Assembly: GCA_949752735.1 (NCBI GenBank)
Contig: OX457041.1
Span: 24,060,527 to 24,124,526 of the forward strand
DNA: 64,000 nt
DNA from: Lumbricus terrestris
Taxonomy: Eukaryota > Annelida > Clitellata > Crassiclitellata > Lumbricidae
Direction: 5' to 3'
Below, piece by piece: positions 1 to 11,965 of the stretch (positions are counted from its first letter, which is position 1; the number at the start of each line of letters is the position of its first letter). The position numbers and the translations under genes were made by a program. A model generated the notes under the pieces. It searched no databases, was not told the DNA's origin, and saw only the letters and a program-made list of their open reading frames with translations.

Positions 1-118
1 CAATTGCAAGTGAATGACTTGCCCAAGGTTCTTACGTGGCGACTTGAGGTGGACTCGAACCTGGAACCATTCGGCTGCAAGGCAACGAACATACTCACTA
101 CACAACCGCACCCCACCT
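1..118 (-). repeat. tRNA-derived SINE, MIR/CORE-like tail
   Basis: Read on the minus strand this has a pol III B box matching GGTTCGAGTCC exactly (plus-strand 51-61) and an A-box-like GTGTAGTGAG about 40 nt before it. It is followed by CCTTGGGCAAGTCATT, close to the conserved 3-prime segment of MIR-type SINEs. The T-stem is degenerate, so this is a SINE and not a working tRNA. The element is cut by the window edge. The SINE call is fairly safe; the MIR link is inferred from one short motif. Confidence 0.55.
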
Positions 119-687
119 ATGTTACGTATGTTGATTTAAAATAAATGGTGGGGGAAGAAGAGCAGTCTTTTGGATAGTGCTGAAGCAGCCATTCGCATGA
201 GGTGCTAGCGACTTCATTTTCTCAGCCTCAGCATATGAGGAGGGCCATGGGTGGTCAGTCCTCTCCCTCACAGTCTCATCATCACACGGACAGTGTACAG
301 TCGATGTACTCATTCGTTAAAGAAGAGAATCGAAAGAAAGGTCCTCTGTTTTAAACATCTCTGATGAATGTAATGTAATGTAATGTAATGAAACCTTCCT
401 ATAAGCAAATCGACTACTGCTGATATCTTATTCAATTAATTGCATAACTACTATTACCAGTATACTACTATAGTATTACTACTTCTACTATCACAACTAT
501 AGTACACAGTCACTACTAAAACATCCATGAATTCAACTGATAATACTACTACAACAACTCCTACTACAACACCAAAATCACCATCATCACCACCATTATA
601 AAAAAATAACAACTGTGATAATACAAATAATAAAGAATAACCATAATACGAAAAGAATTAATAAAAGTAATCTTATCATACCAATAG

Positions 688-725
<38 letters not shown>

Positions 726-2164
726 AGAAAAACAACAACAACACACAGTTACAAAGCTGCAGTGGTAAGGACACAAAATGCAGTCAGGGGTCAAATTCAG
801 TCAGATCCCATCTGAGATACGACACCTCGGATTTGAGATCTGCCACCTGAAGCATATATGGGATACCGTTACCTATACATGTGTCTCTGCTGTTGTGATG
901 GGCTGTCACTCAAGTGTCAAAAACCTAAGGCCAATCCTCCTGGAAATGATATCCTATGAGGGTTGATATGCAGAGCATTGACTAAAACTCCACCTGAATA
1001 ATATCCCATCCTCAATAAGGCATTGCCTGAGCTCACAAACGACTAACCTTTATGATGGTTCCAGTTACTGTTCCACCTCCTTCAGTAAATACTCTGCCTC
1101 ATAACATCATTGCATCAACTATAAGCTTACCTGATTATGCCAGCAGAATCAATTAAAAAAGTCCACAACGATGTCGAAAATTCTTCAATCAAGTTGAAGA
1201 GTATAGTTGTACTCATGCATCCATAAAGGTTACTTCTTTACTACGTTTTAATAACGAACTCTCGCTACTATACACTACAGTGTACTACACTATAGAGTTT
1301 TAACTAACGCAGAGTTCCTCCCGAATAGCAATGTACACTTGTCAATGCACTTCGCTGGTATACTATAGGATCTAAACATAGAATCTAAATATAGCAACAA
1401 CCGAATTCCCCATCAATCAAGGTGAGCCACTGAATTGCTCAAAGTATGGTCAAACAGGTAAACATACGGCAGTTAAGCATTCTTGAATAATTAATTAATT
1501 AAACTCAGGTGGTTGTAAAATGATCAGATAGACAATTGAAGGTAAACGTAGGCCATATATGTCCGCTGACTAAGCTTTGGGTTACAAGTATGTCGATCCT
1601 CCATACACTCCGCCTTTTTTCTATCTGCAGACTTCGACCTGCAGTGCTTCTCAAAAACTCATTAATTCTGGATCAATCATTCGGATTTTCTGCATGACTC
1701 GTCAACGAACGCTTGGCAACAACCCACGTCAACATCATGTACGAAATGTTGGTCATCTCAAACTGCCACTGTGGATGGGACGCTATAGCAAGCACAGTGA
1801 AGGCACAACGACGACGGCAGTCAGAAGAAGAATACAAATGGAAAGGTGGGTCAACGTCATATTTCTTCATTCAGCCATTCCACTCCCTTTGCTAACGTTT
1901 TTCAGATTCTTCACACGCAGCATCTTTTAGTTCCTCAGATTTTTCAGGACCTTTTTTAGCAGCAAAAGCTTCTCTTCGACTTTGCTCAGTATTCAGATTT
2001 CTGTCAGTCTTTTTCTACCGTTTTCGTTTTGCAGATTCATTAGACAACCCTCATCCTAACCAGTCTCGTTGGTGGGGGAGGAACTTATGTTAACATTCAC
2101 AACCTAAGTTGCATCTTTATAGGCTACCTCTTAGACAATGCCCTGACATAACACACGCTCAAAA
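119..2164. other. No gene recognised
   Basis: No ORF here resembles a protein family or has convincing splice sites. The stretch holds a (TAATG)n tract at 366-390, an ACAACA-rich run at 685-745, and at about 780-960 a segment sharing phrases such as GGATTTGA-ATC-GCCACCT with 43,255-43,330, so it is probably an interspersed repeat. Confidence 0.5.
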
Positions 2165-2226
2165 ACACGCACGCACACACACACACACACACATACATGC
2201 ACGCACGCACACACACACACACACAT
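2165..2226. repeat. (CA)n microsatellite
   Basis: Two CA runs are separated by an ATGCACGCACGC interruption. Confidence 0.85.
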
Positions 2227-2499
2227 TCTTAAGAGGAGTTATGTAAATGTTCATGTGCATAGCTGCTGCGTTCATGGTAAGTCCGTAAGTGACAAACTGG
2301 CCTGGTGTCAAAGGTCAAAACCAATTTCTGAAAACAGTTGGATTTCACAGAATGACGGACAGACCTATAAATGCAAATACATGGTAATCATTCAGATCAG
2401 GATGCCAAGAACGGATGGGGGGGGATGAAGGTGATGACTATATGGTTATATGCTGAACAGCCCATATATAGATCAATCAGTTATCCCATCAGTTCGGTC

Positions 2500-2667
2500 T
2501 GCCATCCTCTCTGGTAGTCTTTCCTCGTCTTTCTCTCGTCTAAAAACTTGCCTGTTTTCTCGGGGTTGAACTCACTGGGAGCGCTTCTGAAAGGCTCTTG
2601 TTGTGAGAAGCGCTTTATAAATGGTCAGATACAATACAATACAATACAATACAATACAATACAATAG
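2500..2667 (+). repeat. LINE 3-prime end with (ATACA)n tail
   Basis: A residual reading resembling the FK.xLKTxLF end of non-LTR retrotransposon ORF2 (SRLKTCLFS) is followed by the hairpin AGCGCTTCT ... AGAAGCGCT (2580-2588 with 2606-2614), TTATAAAT and an (ATACA)n microsatellite. The same hairpin and tail layout recurs at 10.7, 10.9, 25.2 and 54.2 kb, which marks it as a LINE 3-prime UTR with a short-repeat tail. Confidence 0.6.
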
Positions 2668-3378
2668 ATGAAAACGATGAAAACAACCTAATGATGAAGA
2701 TGATGACAGAGGACAAGTAAAAGCAGGACTATGAATATGAGGAGCAAGTAATACAATTATGCTGTATGCAACACAACATCACAATAATATTTTATTTGAC
2801 TACAGGAAGGTGTCATCAAACCATGGGTTCACCACCCGTAGATGTGCGATGCCATTCTCACCACGATTCTTACCGTTGCCCCTCCACGCTATCTATATTT
2901 TTATATCGTAATATTGCCATGTAGGTCATGAGAACAGATAAGGTGATAATTAATAAGCACCATATATTATTCTAATCATGACCAAGTATTAACCAAAGTT
3001 GCTGAGCAATTCTGAGTGAAGTATCTGATTAAGATCAAGATATCCCCATACACAAAGAAATCCTTAGAGAGAGAAATGTCAAGCCCTCTGCATAACAGGC
3101 CACGCACTCCAGTTAATAGATAGGCTACTATACCAGACGACTGACTGACTTCTACAGAAGCAGCAAGGATTGAGGCCAGAGGCTATTGTCTCTACCATGC
3201 CAACCAGACAATGCACGCTTCACAAGCATACGCACGTGAGTGTGTGAGTGAGTGGCAGTCTTCATTCGATAATATGATTTCCTGTCTCCACGAGTTGCCA
3301 GGAAACGAGATTAAATGCCAGTCCACATCGAGTCGGCGAATAGGATTTTTATCGACAGGTTGACGGATAAAACCAGTC
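2668..3378. other. No gene recognised
   Basis: AT-rich sequence with no ORF or repeat that I can name. Confidence 0.4.
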
Positions 3379-3494
3379 TCTCTCTCTCTGTCTGTCTCTG
3401 TCTGTCTCTGTCTGTCTGTCTGTCTCTCTGTCTCTCCCTCTGTCTGTCTTTGTCTGTCTCTGTCTGTCTCTGTCTGTCTCTCTGTCTGTCTCTC

Positions 3495-3539
<45 letters not shown>

Positions 3540-3560
3540 GTCTCTCTCTCTCTCTCTCCC
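3379..3560. repeat. (TCTG)n/(TC)n microsatellite
   Basis: Mixed TCTG and TC units over about 180 bp. They create long Leu/Ser/Cys and Arg/Glu/Asp ORFs on the two strands, which are artefacts of the repeat. Confidence 0.9.
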
Positions 3561-4259
3561 ATTGGTTCAGAATGTCTTTTACTCAAAACAATCCCTTTAC
3601 TCCTTTATAATTCTGCCTCTGTTCATATCAGCCTCAATCAGGTCTTACCCATCAATCAGTGTTCAATCTAGACTTCTCTGGGGTGAAGTCCCCCCCACCC
3701 CCCAATCATGAAAATGTCCTCATCCCCTCAAAAAATTGTAGAGGTTTTGTACACATGTATAGACGTATCATTCCCCTCCCAGAAAAAGCATATATACAAC
3801 ATTTTCCTCCCCCCACCATAAACAATTCGACAAGTTTATTTGTGTTAAGGTTTCCCCATCATCATCAGAAGCAATGAAGTACTAAGAAAAAGAATAAAAA
3901 GGTCGTCAGAAAATTTCCGGTCAGAGGATGTTGTTGATGCCTGGCTAATCATCCTCACTGACCGGTCGGCGGTTGCTGTCCGCCCCAAAACGGCCATTTT
4001 TCGTGCCCCTTTCCCAGAAACCCAAATCCCCCCCACCCAAGCAGAGGAACTAGATTAAACACTGCATATCAATCAACTTTGTTCCACTGTCCACCTCCAA
4101 ATAAACCGGTTTTCATGACTTTGATTTTATTTTAGGTGCTGCAAAAATCTTGAGATTACGATGACGATATAGTAATCAGAACTCCACTATATCATTATCA
4201 GCCACTGAAGATAGATTTTCCCCTCATAAATACACTTCACCCAGAGTTGTTTACAAGTT

Positions 4260-6500
4260 TTTTATCATTGTTTTAATTATTTTTCCAGAAACGTCGTTTT
4301 TTCGGTGTTTTTTCGTATCCTTTTAGTGTTTTAAAAAAAATTATGTAATTTTATTCAATTATTCATTTACTGTCTGTTATTATTTTTCCTAAATTTATAT
4401 TTGTCTGATATTCCTTAAATTTTCACCGTACCCTCAAGCATAGATCGAGTATTCGTGACTTTTGGGTTTAATATTCGTAAATATTCGTGAATATTAAGAT
4501 ATTTTAATATTCGCAAATATTCGCAAATATTCGTTAACGGACTAAGTGAACCATCGAAACCGCAATGTTACGCGGTAAAGCAGTTTAAGTTTCTGTATGT
4601 CTCCACGACATTCACTCGTATTCCGGGCAATGCTAAATTAAAATCTGCAATGCACTCAATTTGCAGATAACGGGATAATTTTTGTTTGTATTATTATTTC
4701 CTGCGTTGGCATTTATATTTACTCATCTTGCTACACTGATATAAATTACTCTATCAATTTGCAGTTACTATTATAGGCAATTAAAGTTTATTTCTAATTT
4801 AGCCTACTATTGCTGCTACTTGCCAACTGCCATTGGTGACTCTGACTCTTTTCAGTAAGGGAGTATGGTCAGAAGTCTCCAAGACAAACTGACTAACATT
4901 AAGTATCGAATGTGATAATTATAAATGCCACATGGCCACATTGGCCAGACCCAGCAGAGACCTTGAAGTTTTTAACAATAAATCTATCAAAGTTATTGTA
5001 ACTTAACTGATTATAGGCCTATGCATAGGCTAACTCAATTGTGTACACTTCATTCAGTAAAAGTTAAACATTTTCATTAATAACAAAATAAGAATTAAGA
5101 ATAAAGAATTTCTTGAAAGAACATAATATTTTACGAATATAATATTCGTTGGCAGTTTTAATATTCGTTAATATTCGTGAATATTTGAAAATCTTAATAT
5201 TCGTAATATGCGAATACTCAATCTATGCCCTCAAGGATTCAGCTGAATATTATTCTCAATTAATTGTTTAACATCATCATGTGAGAAATACATAACAGTA
5301 GGCACCTACAAGAAATAACATTTATAGGAGTTATTTTGACATAAACTTTTCAGGCATATAAAAGTAACAATTTTAAATAATATATATATATATATATATA
5401 TAATTTAGCACACATCTAGAGTCTTTACTTCTGATTAGATTTTAATTGCATTATGTTGATCAGCAAGAAGTACATGCATACGGACCTCTGTCTGCAATTT
5501 AAATTTGAAAAGATTTCAATACCTTTAATTTTTCTTAATTTCCTATTAAACTAAAGTTGTAAGAAAAAATATGCTAACTGGATGGATCCGATTTGACCAG
5601 GGTCTATGACAACAGAGGCCGTTACCCTGGACAGAAATTTGCTCAGCATATTACAGTACTTTAGAGCAAGGTACTGAACCAGTTTTTTGCAGATTAATGT
5701 CACTCATAATTAATTTTGGACTACTAAAAAGGTGTGTTATTTGCCGATTAAGACAAAAAATTGCATAAAGAAGGTATTTAAGTTTAAAATGCGTCCTAAG
5801 ATGTAACAAAGTCAAATTATTTTCCACTTCCTTTTTGTCGTTTTTTCCCGTTTTTAATTTTTTCGAATAAAACCATAGCTGTAAAAAAGTTTTTTCGTTT
5901 TTTATTCTCTCCCAAAAAGTCATTTTGGGTTTTTTTATTTTTCGCATCGTTTTTTATTTCTTAGGTTATTTTTTTATTTATTTACTGTCTATTATTATTT
6001 TCCTTAATTTCAAATTTTATATGATATTCCATACGTTTTCACCGTACTCTCAAGGATTCAGCTAATTATAGTGTCATTATGTAATTGTTTTTAATTGCGT
6101 TATGTCGATCAGCATGAACATATGTGGATTGTGGACTTATGTTTACAATTTAAATTTGAAAACATTTCAATACCTTTAATTTTTCTGAATTTCCTATCAT
6201 ACCAAAGTTATAAGAAAAATAACAGTGGTAGATTAATGTTACTTATACCAATTAATTTCGGCCTTATAATAAAGCTATGTTATTTGCAGATTAAGATAAA
6301 ATTGCATAAGCAAGGTTTTTAAGCTTAAAATGAAGTTTCACATGAAACAAAGGCAAATTATTTTCCGTTTCCGTTTTTTATCGTTTTTTGTCGTTTTTTA
6401 TTTTTTCGAAAAAACGACGTTTTTCCCTTATTTTATTTTATTTTCATCGGTTTTTACATTCATGAAAAAACGACGTTTTTCCCCGTTTTTTATTCTGTCA
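4260..6500. repeat. Duplicated AT-rich interspersed repeat
   Basis: Two imperfect copies lie in tandem. Landmarks shared in the same order are CTGTCTRTTATTATTTT, TTTTCACCGTAC-CTCAAG, GATTCAGCT, TTTAATTGC-TTATGT-GATCAGCA, CAATTTAAATTTGAAAA and CAAATTATTTTCC. The first copy (about 4,260-5,940) is interrupted by the 4,439-5,227 element. The second (about 5,940-6,500) is uninterrupted. No coding potential is seen. Confidence 0.6.
4439..5227. mobile_element. Non-autonomous hAT-type DNA transposon
   Basis: Terminal inverted repeats are CATAGATCGAGTATTCG at the left and its complement at the right with one mismatch. Both sides are flanked by the same 8-bp target duplication, CCCTCAAG (4431-4438 and 5228-5235). 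The interior is rich in AATATTCG units and codes for no transposase. The related unoccupied sequence near 6,045 (CACCGTACTCTCAAGGATTC) shows the site before insertion. An 8-bp duplication with CA-starting ends fits hAT; the superfamily is an inference. Confidence 0.75.
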
Positions 6501-6552
6501 ACATCGTTTTCGACATCTATGACTGTCTTCGCCTATGACTTCACATCAATGG

Positions 6553-6727
6553 CTGATCAAATCAGATACCGATTAAAATGAAATTAATTGTTTTGAATCC
6601 GTGTTAAACCATACAAGAACGCAATAATTCTCTCCTCATCATGACGAGAGATTTATTGCGTTCTTGTATGGCTTAACATGTATTCAAAACAATTAATTTC
6701 ATTTTAATCGGTATCAGATTTGATCAG
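6553..6727. repeat. Foldback inverted repeat, about 82-bp arms
   Basis: Left arm 6553-6636 and right arm 6645-6727 are nearly perfect complements around a short loop. Matching pieces are CATACAAGAACGCAATAA with TTATTGCGTTCTTGTATG, and GAAATTAATTGTTTTGAAT with its complement. There is no clear target duplication and no coding sequence. It is probably a foldback or MITE-like element. Confidence 0.8.
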
Positions 6728-8515
6728 TATTTAATCTATGAGTATCCAAGGTGAAAGCTTCCCCCAGGAATGACATCTCCCGCCCCCGAAAAAAAATTTC
6801 AGAGCAGTTTTTTATACATCTGTATTGCATTACATGAAAGGCTCTGCTATGATACGATGAAAGTGTTTTTCGTGTTATCCACTAATAGAATAAAGGAATA
6901 AATAATACTAAAATAAAAAGGTTATCAGATTTCAACGAAAAGAAATTACTTCGGGGATTTGCCATATTTTAACTTTGCTTTTAGGCTTAGCTCTTCCCGC
7001 GCAGGTTGGCACATCTGGCAACGCCCACCACTCTTCTCTGTCCATCGCCAGTTCTTCAGCCTCCTCCCATTACATCTCCAGACATCTCTAGTCACCTTTG
7101 ATGTTGTCCTGCGGGTTCTATCTTGACAAAGACTAAAAGACCATCAGAAAAAAATACTGGAATAATCAAAGGGAGTCGCCCAAGAGGTTGCCATCTGTCC
7201 GAACAGCCTTTTGTCCCCACCCCCCAGAAACCTGAATCCCCCAAAGCAGAGTGATTAGATTAAACACTGCTTGATGACAATAGTAATAACAATAGCAGTA
7301 GGCTAGTAGTAATAGTAGTAGCAGCAGTAGTAGTAGTATTAATAATAACAATAATAATAAGAATATGTAATCTGCAAACGCATTCCATTCTATTTCGTCC
7401 ATTAATTGGTGACAGATGCGAAGCAACTTTTCTTTTCCAGCGCCTGTCTGTCAACATGCAGCGCTATAACTTCGTCGCTTTTAAAGGAACTTTCTCTTCA
7501 AATCCTGAAGACAGGGCCTGACATTATTCTGGACTAGTTTTGAAACAATAGTTAGCAATGAAGTCCCTGAAGGATCCTAAATACCTCCGGTCAAACAAAA
7601 TTTAAATAATAATAATAATAACTGAAACAAAAACAAAAATAAGCAATGCTTAATGTTGATTCGTACAAGTTGACAAGATGAAATTTGTAATACCTACTAA
7701 AGTTCAGTCTGCGGCAGTAAGTTATCGGCAGGAAGAAGTCGTAGATTCGCCGATAGAAATCTTGTGTGTCACGACGATCCAACAAAAGCTATTTTCCAAA
7801 GCTTACCACCAAGTCACATGTAATAGGATTACTATCTTACACGTTTTCCACATCACATACAATACGAATGCTATTTCCATCATTTTCAATCAACGTCCAA
7901 CATAAGACTTTGAGCTGATCTTAAATCCAAAAAAAATTCTTTCTCATTCGTGAATGTCAAATACATAGGCTCCAACAGTGAGCAAAATCATCCAACTGAA
8001 CGAGCTAAGATTCGGATAAAACCTATTTCCAGAACTTTTAAACACACAGACTGTAGGCCCTACATATATAGTCGAGCCTTGAAAGATAATGAAACCAGGG
8101 ATCGATGAACCGAGCGACAGCAGTTAACGAAACCGATCGCTAGATTATTCGCCTTCCATCAGAATTCATTACTTTTCAACATCGCAGATAAACATCGACT
8201 GAAGAAGAAGCAACAAACAGTTCATAAAACGAAGTTAACTCTCCGACTCGCAACGATTTCACAGCCGATTATATTATAGCAGTCGATCCATAGCCATCCT
8301 ATTTTCCGCAGACACTGCGCTAAGAAGCTGTGCTGCTCGTAAAACCAGAAGTAATCCTCTCTCCGATATTTTCCGTCGTCGCCGCCACAACGCTGCGGCA
8401 GAATCCCAGCGGGTCGTCAAAATCTCGCCTAAGTGAAGGAAGGGCGGCTCGTTATGTCCGCGCGCGATAAAATTCTCCAAGCACAAATCTCCGAGCAGAA
8501 AGCTCAGGCGACACA
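6728..8515. other. No gene recognised
   Basis: Contains a TAG/AAT trinucleotide-rich stretch (7270-7360). At 8,100-8,500 there is a somewhat CpG-richer patch with a 70-codon minus-strand ORF that lacks any recognisable feature. I see no supported gene. Confidence 0.4.
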
Positions 8516-8560
8516 GTAGGCAAAGCCGACAGAGACAGAAAAAGAGAGACGGAGAGAAAG

Positions 8561-8591
<31 letters not shown>

Positions 8592-8821
8592 ACGGCGTGT
8601 GGTAGTCTATGCATCTACAATCTACATCCATCTACATGTATACGTACATCAACTACAGCAGCAGTGGTAACGACGGCGGCTCACAACTCCTCCAATCCTC
8701 AGCATCTGCGGTACTACCGCCGCATTACTAATCTGCATACAAGTACCTCTCATTCTGTCACTATGCATGTATACATACATGCACATCTCTTTATTTCTCT
8801 CTTTCTCTCTTTCTGTCTGTC

Positions 8822-8864
<43 letters not shown>

Positions 8865-9060
8865 GTCCATGTTCATGACTTTCTGTCTGTCTCTGTCTCT
8901 CTCTCTCTCAGTCTCTCTCTCTGTGTCCATGTCCATGACTCTTTGTCTGTCTGTCTGTCTGTCTCTCTCTCAGTCTCTCTCTGTGTGTTCATGTCCATGA
9001 CTCTTTGTCTGTCTGTCTGTCTCTCTTTCTCCATCCGTCCGTCCGTCTCTTTGTCTCTGC
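8516..9060. repeat. GA/CAGA and (TCTG)n microsatellite cluster
   Basis: A GAGA/CAGA run at 8520-8592 is followed, after about 200 bp, by long TCTG/TC runs at 8795-9060. A GTCCATGTTCATGACT-like phrase recurs about every 60 bp, so this is also a loose higher-order tandem repeat. Confidence 0.85.
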
Positions 9061-9355
9061 TTCTGTCTCCACACAATCTCTCTGCCTCTGACCCTCTACG
9101 TATTTCTTCCTATAATTGTGTCAGTCTTTCTGTTTTTTTCTGTCTGCGCTCTGCAGTCTCCTTCAATTCGTCTGACTAACGTTTCTGGCTCTTCTTTTCT
9201 CTACACCTATTTTTCTCTGTCTCTCTCTGCTTTTGTTGTTATCTCCGATATCTCCCTCTCTCCTTCAACTACTCCCCTCGGTGAAACTGCAGTATCAAGG
9301 TCCGAAGTATACACAATTATCTTAGTATAGTATAAATATAGTATCTAATGACGAC

Positions 9356-9475
9356 ACTAACCCTAACACTAACCCTAACCGACCCTCACGACGCTTAACC
9401 CGATCCTAACCGACCCTCACGACGCGTAACCTGATCCTAACCGACTCGCACGACGCCTTACCTAACCGACACACA
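9356..9475. repeat. Telomere-like degenerate tandem repeat
   Basis: Units of about 40 bp carry AACCCTAAC or ATCCTAACCGAC followed by a C-T/G-C-ACGACGC phrase. CTAACCCTAACACTAACCCT at 9357-9376 contains the vertebrate-type telomere hexamer in the CCCTAA direction. It is too short and degenerate to be a chromosome end. Confidence 0.55.
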
Positions 9476-9985
9476 CACGGTCCCCAATACTGCAGTTTCA
9501 CCCTCCCGTCCTCTTTTTTCTTCCTCCTCCTCCTTCTCCTCCATACCTTCCTCCTCCTCCATACCTTCTCCTCTCCCACAGATGACAACATTGGCGACAG
9601 ACAACCAATATAACGGCAAAGCGCGTTGTCTCTTCAACGGAAAACGGCAACAGGTATGGTATGGACATTCCAATATCCGCTATAAAAAAACTACGGTGCA
9701 ATTGTGGTGGAAGGTAACGACGAGAAAGCGTCTGTTCCAGTGTTCCCACTTCACATGAGATGCATCGCCACTGCCATATAATTTTTAAAATTATTTATAT
9801 GATCTCCACACCACTGCTCTCAAACATAAACCATGCAATGATTATGATAAAAGCAAGAAAAGCAGTCTTAACGCTAACCCCTATTATATAGAAGTCCCGA
9901 GTAGGTCTATGGCTTCATTTTCTTTGTCTTGGCGAACGAGGCGGGTTCTCTGAAGCAGGGAGGGGAAAGAAAGACAGAAAGAGAA

Positions 9986-9987
<2 letters not shown>

Positions 9988-10062
<75 letters not shown>

Positions 10063-10083
10063 AAGAGAGAGAGAGAGAGAGCA

Positions 10084-10115
<32 letters not shown>

Positions 10116-10196
10116 AGGGAGAGGGAGAGGGAGAGGGAGAGGGAGAGAGAGAGGGAGAGGGAGAGGGAGAGAGAGAGGGAGAGGGAGAGCGAGAAA
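9988..10196. repeat. (GA)n and (GGGAGA)n purine tract
   Basis: About 210 bp of pure purine on the plus strand: first (GA)n, then GGGAGA hexamers with GAGA variants. The apparent Ser-Leu and Arg-Glu ORFs here are repeat artefacts. Confidence 0.92.
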
Positions 10197-10529
10197 CACA
10201 GGCTTCCCCTCCCCTCCTTTTCTTCAATATCTTCACCCTTCAAATCCGCAGCCCTAATTATAAGAAACAAAATGGTACAGAGAATCCCACATATGAGACT
10301 TATTCACACATCAGCCAATCAATCAATCAATCAATCAATTTTAAAAAAAATCAATCCTACATATCTACCATGAGAAAGTAAATTACTGAACCCTAAAATC
10401 AAAACTCTGTGTTAATTCCGTCTTGATTGTGCTCGATCATATCTGTATGTATACCCTTTGCCGACCTTGCAGCCCGTAGAGTTCTTCGCTCTGCGACAAC
10501 CGGGTAGGGGGAGCTTTTGGTTTGTCGAG

Positions 10530-10735
10530 CTCACACTTCTACCAGACAGTGCCGAGCCTTTTCTACTTGGGGTGCCGTTATCTGGAATGGCCTCCCACTA
10601 ACCTTGAGACTTATGCCTAAGCTATAGATTCACCTGCCTTTTAAGTCGCTCAAATCCTGCTTTTTGTAGCTGTGGCTGGGCTGGGAGCGCCTCTGAGTGG
10701 GTTTCTTGAAGAGGCGCTATATAAATTCTCGAACT
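10530..10735 (+). repeat. LINE ORF2 C-terminal remnant and 3-prime hairpin
   Basis: The plus frame from TGC CGA GCC reads CRAFSTWGAVIWNGLPLTLR, the shared C-terminal motif of many non-LTR reverse transcriptases (xxFSxxxPxxWNxLPxxxR), and then stops. It continues into the hairpin AGCGCCTCT ... AGAGGCGCT (10686-10694 with 10710-10718) and TATATAAATT. It is decayed, and only the last few hundred bases of the element remain. Confidence 0.65.
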
Positions 10736-10784
10736 ACGCTCTGCTGTCCATGGTGACTTAATGGTTCCTTTCACTCGCTCTGCA

Positions 10785-10985
10785 ACAATGCCGAGACGTT
10801 CATTCTCTGTGGTTGGTCCAACCACCTGGAATGGACTTCCCTCGACTATGCGACACCTCCCAAGTTGTTCTCAATTTCACAAACTGTTGAAGACTGGTTG
10901 TTTCGCTTGATTTCGGTCGGGAGCGCCTCTGAGTAGGTACCTTGAAGAGGCGCTATATAAATTACGATTGATTGCTTGATTGAAT
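10785..10985 (+). repeat. LINE ORF2 C-terminal remnant and 3-prime hairpin
   Basis: CGTTCATTCTCTGTGG opens a frame reading RSFSVVGPTTWNGLP, then SCSQFHKLLKTGCFA and a stop codon, which is the usual end of a non-LTR ORF2. The hairpin AGCGCCTCT/AGAGGCGCT (10922-10930 with 10946-10954), TATATAAATTA and an ATTG-rich tail follow. It is a second, better kept copy of the family seen just upstream. Confidence 0.7.
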
Positions 10986-11142
10986 TAATTCCAGCACAGA
11001 ATAGATATAGCCTAGATAGCGTAGCTGTGGTTCAAGTGACGAGCGCCTTCACGCGTATACACTGTGCAGTGTGCACGTATATATGTAACATTTCGCATCC
11101 TGTGCCGTTTACCACTTCTGTGTTGGTTTGCGCGCGTCGGCG

Positions 11143-11158
11143 TGACGTCATATATTAA
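11143..11158 (+). promoter_or_regulatory. CRE palindrome next to a TATA-like box
   Basis: A full TGACGTCA palindrome (11143-11150) is followed directly by TATATTAA. This is a classical CREB/ATF site plus an AT box, but no supported gene lies downstream. The 65-codon ORF at 11264-11461, with a basic start (MAGRPSGLKKRKW inside it), is only a possibility. Confidence 0.25.
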
Positions 11159-11859
11159 CGTGACGTTTCGAATATCTTTACGAGCCTTGGTCTTTGCATT
11201 AAGTGAAGTAAGCGATGTTAATTATGGCAAATTATCCCTAAAAGTGACGCCTATACGACGACGATGATCGTTAATGTCGGCCAACCGACTGACAATTCAA
11301 TGGCGGGAAGACCATCAGGATTGAAAAAAAGAAAATGGGGAAGAAACGCGAGGGGCAGAAGGAAACAGGAGGACGGGGGTAATATAGAAGGGAGCTGCAT
11401 AATGGGGTTGTGTAACCTGTGTAATTATAGCAGGCAATCAGTATGTATCTATTCCCCTTAGTATGTATTTGACACTAGATTAACTAATACCACAAGTAGC
11501 CTAATTGCAATACAGCCCTCCTTCCTTGGTTTCTTACACTCGTTTCTAGGCTATTGCCTAAAACTACTACACTCCATCATCTAATATTCTAATTCATACG
11601 ACATGCATGTGCTGTGATTGTCCATGTTAGCGGGATCACTCTCTTTCTGGGTAACCCTTTCTCAGGGATCTCCTCCTTACTTACACCCACACCACCACCC
11701 GCCACACCACCACCCGCCACACCACGCTTGCGAGTTAACATAGCTTCCTATTCTCATTGTACACAATGTTCTTTTTTGTTATTTTGCTGATTTTGTACTG
11801 TTGATCTCTCTTTGAATAAACAAGTTTGAATTGAATTGAAAACATGTTTTGTATACTGA

Positions 11860-11909
11860 ACACACACACACACTGAACACACACACACACACACGCACAC
11901 ACTGTGACA

Positions 11910-11960
<51 letters not shown>

Positions 11961-11965
11961 CACAT
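11860..11965. repeat. (CA)n microsatellite
   Basis: CA dinucleotides are interrupted by CTGAACAC and GTGACAC. The overlapping Val-Cys ORFs are artefacts. Confidence 0.9.

Noticed and set aside
3311..3671. Arg/Glu/Asp-rich and Leu/Cys/Ser-rich ORFs
   Set aside because: Pure translation of the (TCTG)n/(TC)n microsatellite.
9884..10381. Ser-Leu and Arg-Glu repeat ORFs of up to 150 codons
   Set aside because: Translation of the (GA)n/(GGGAGA)n tract in several frames.
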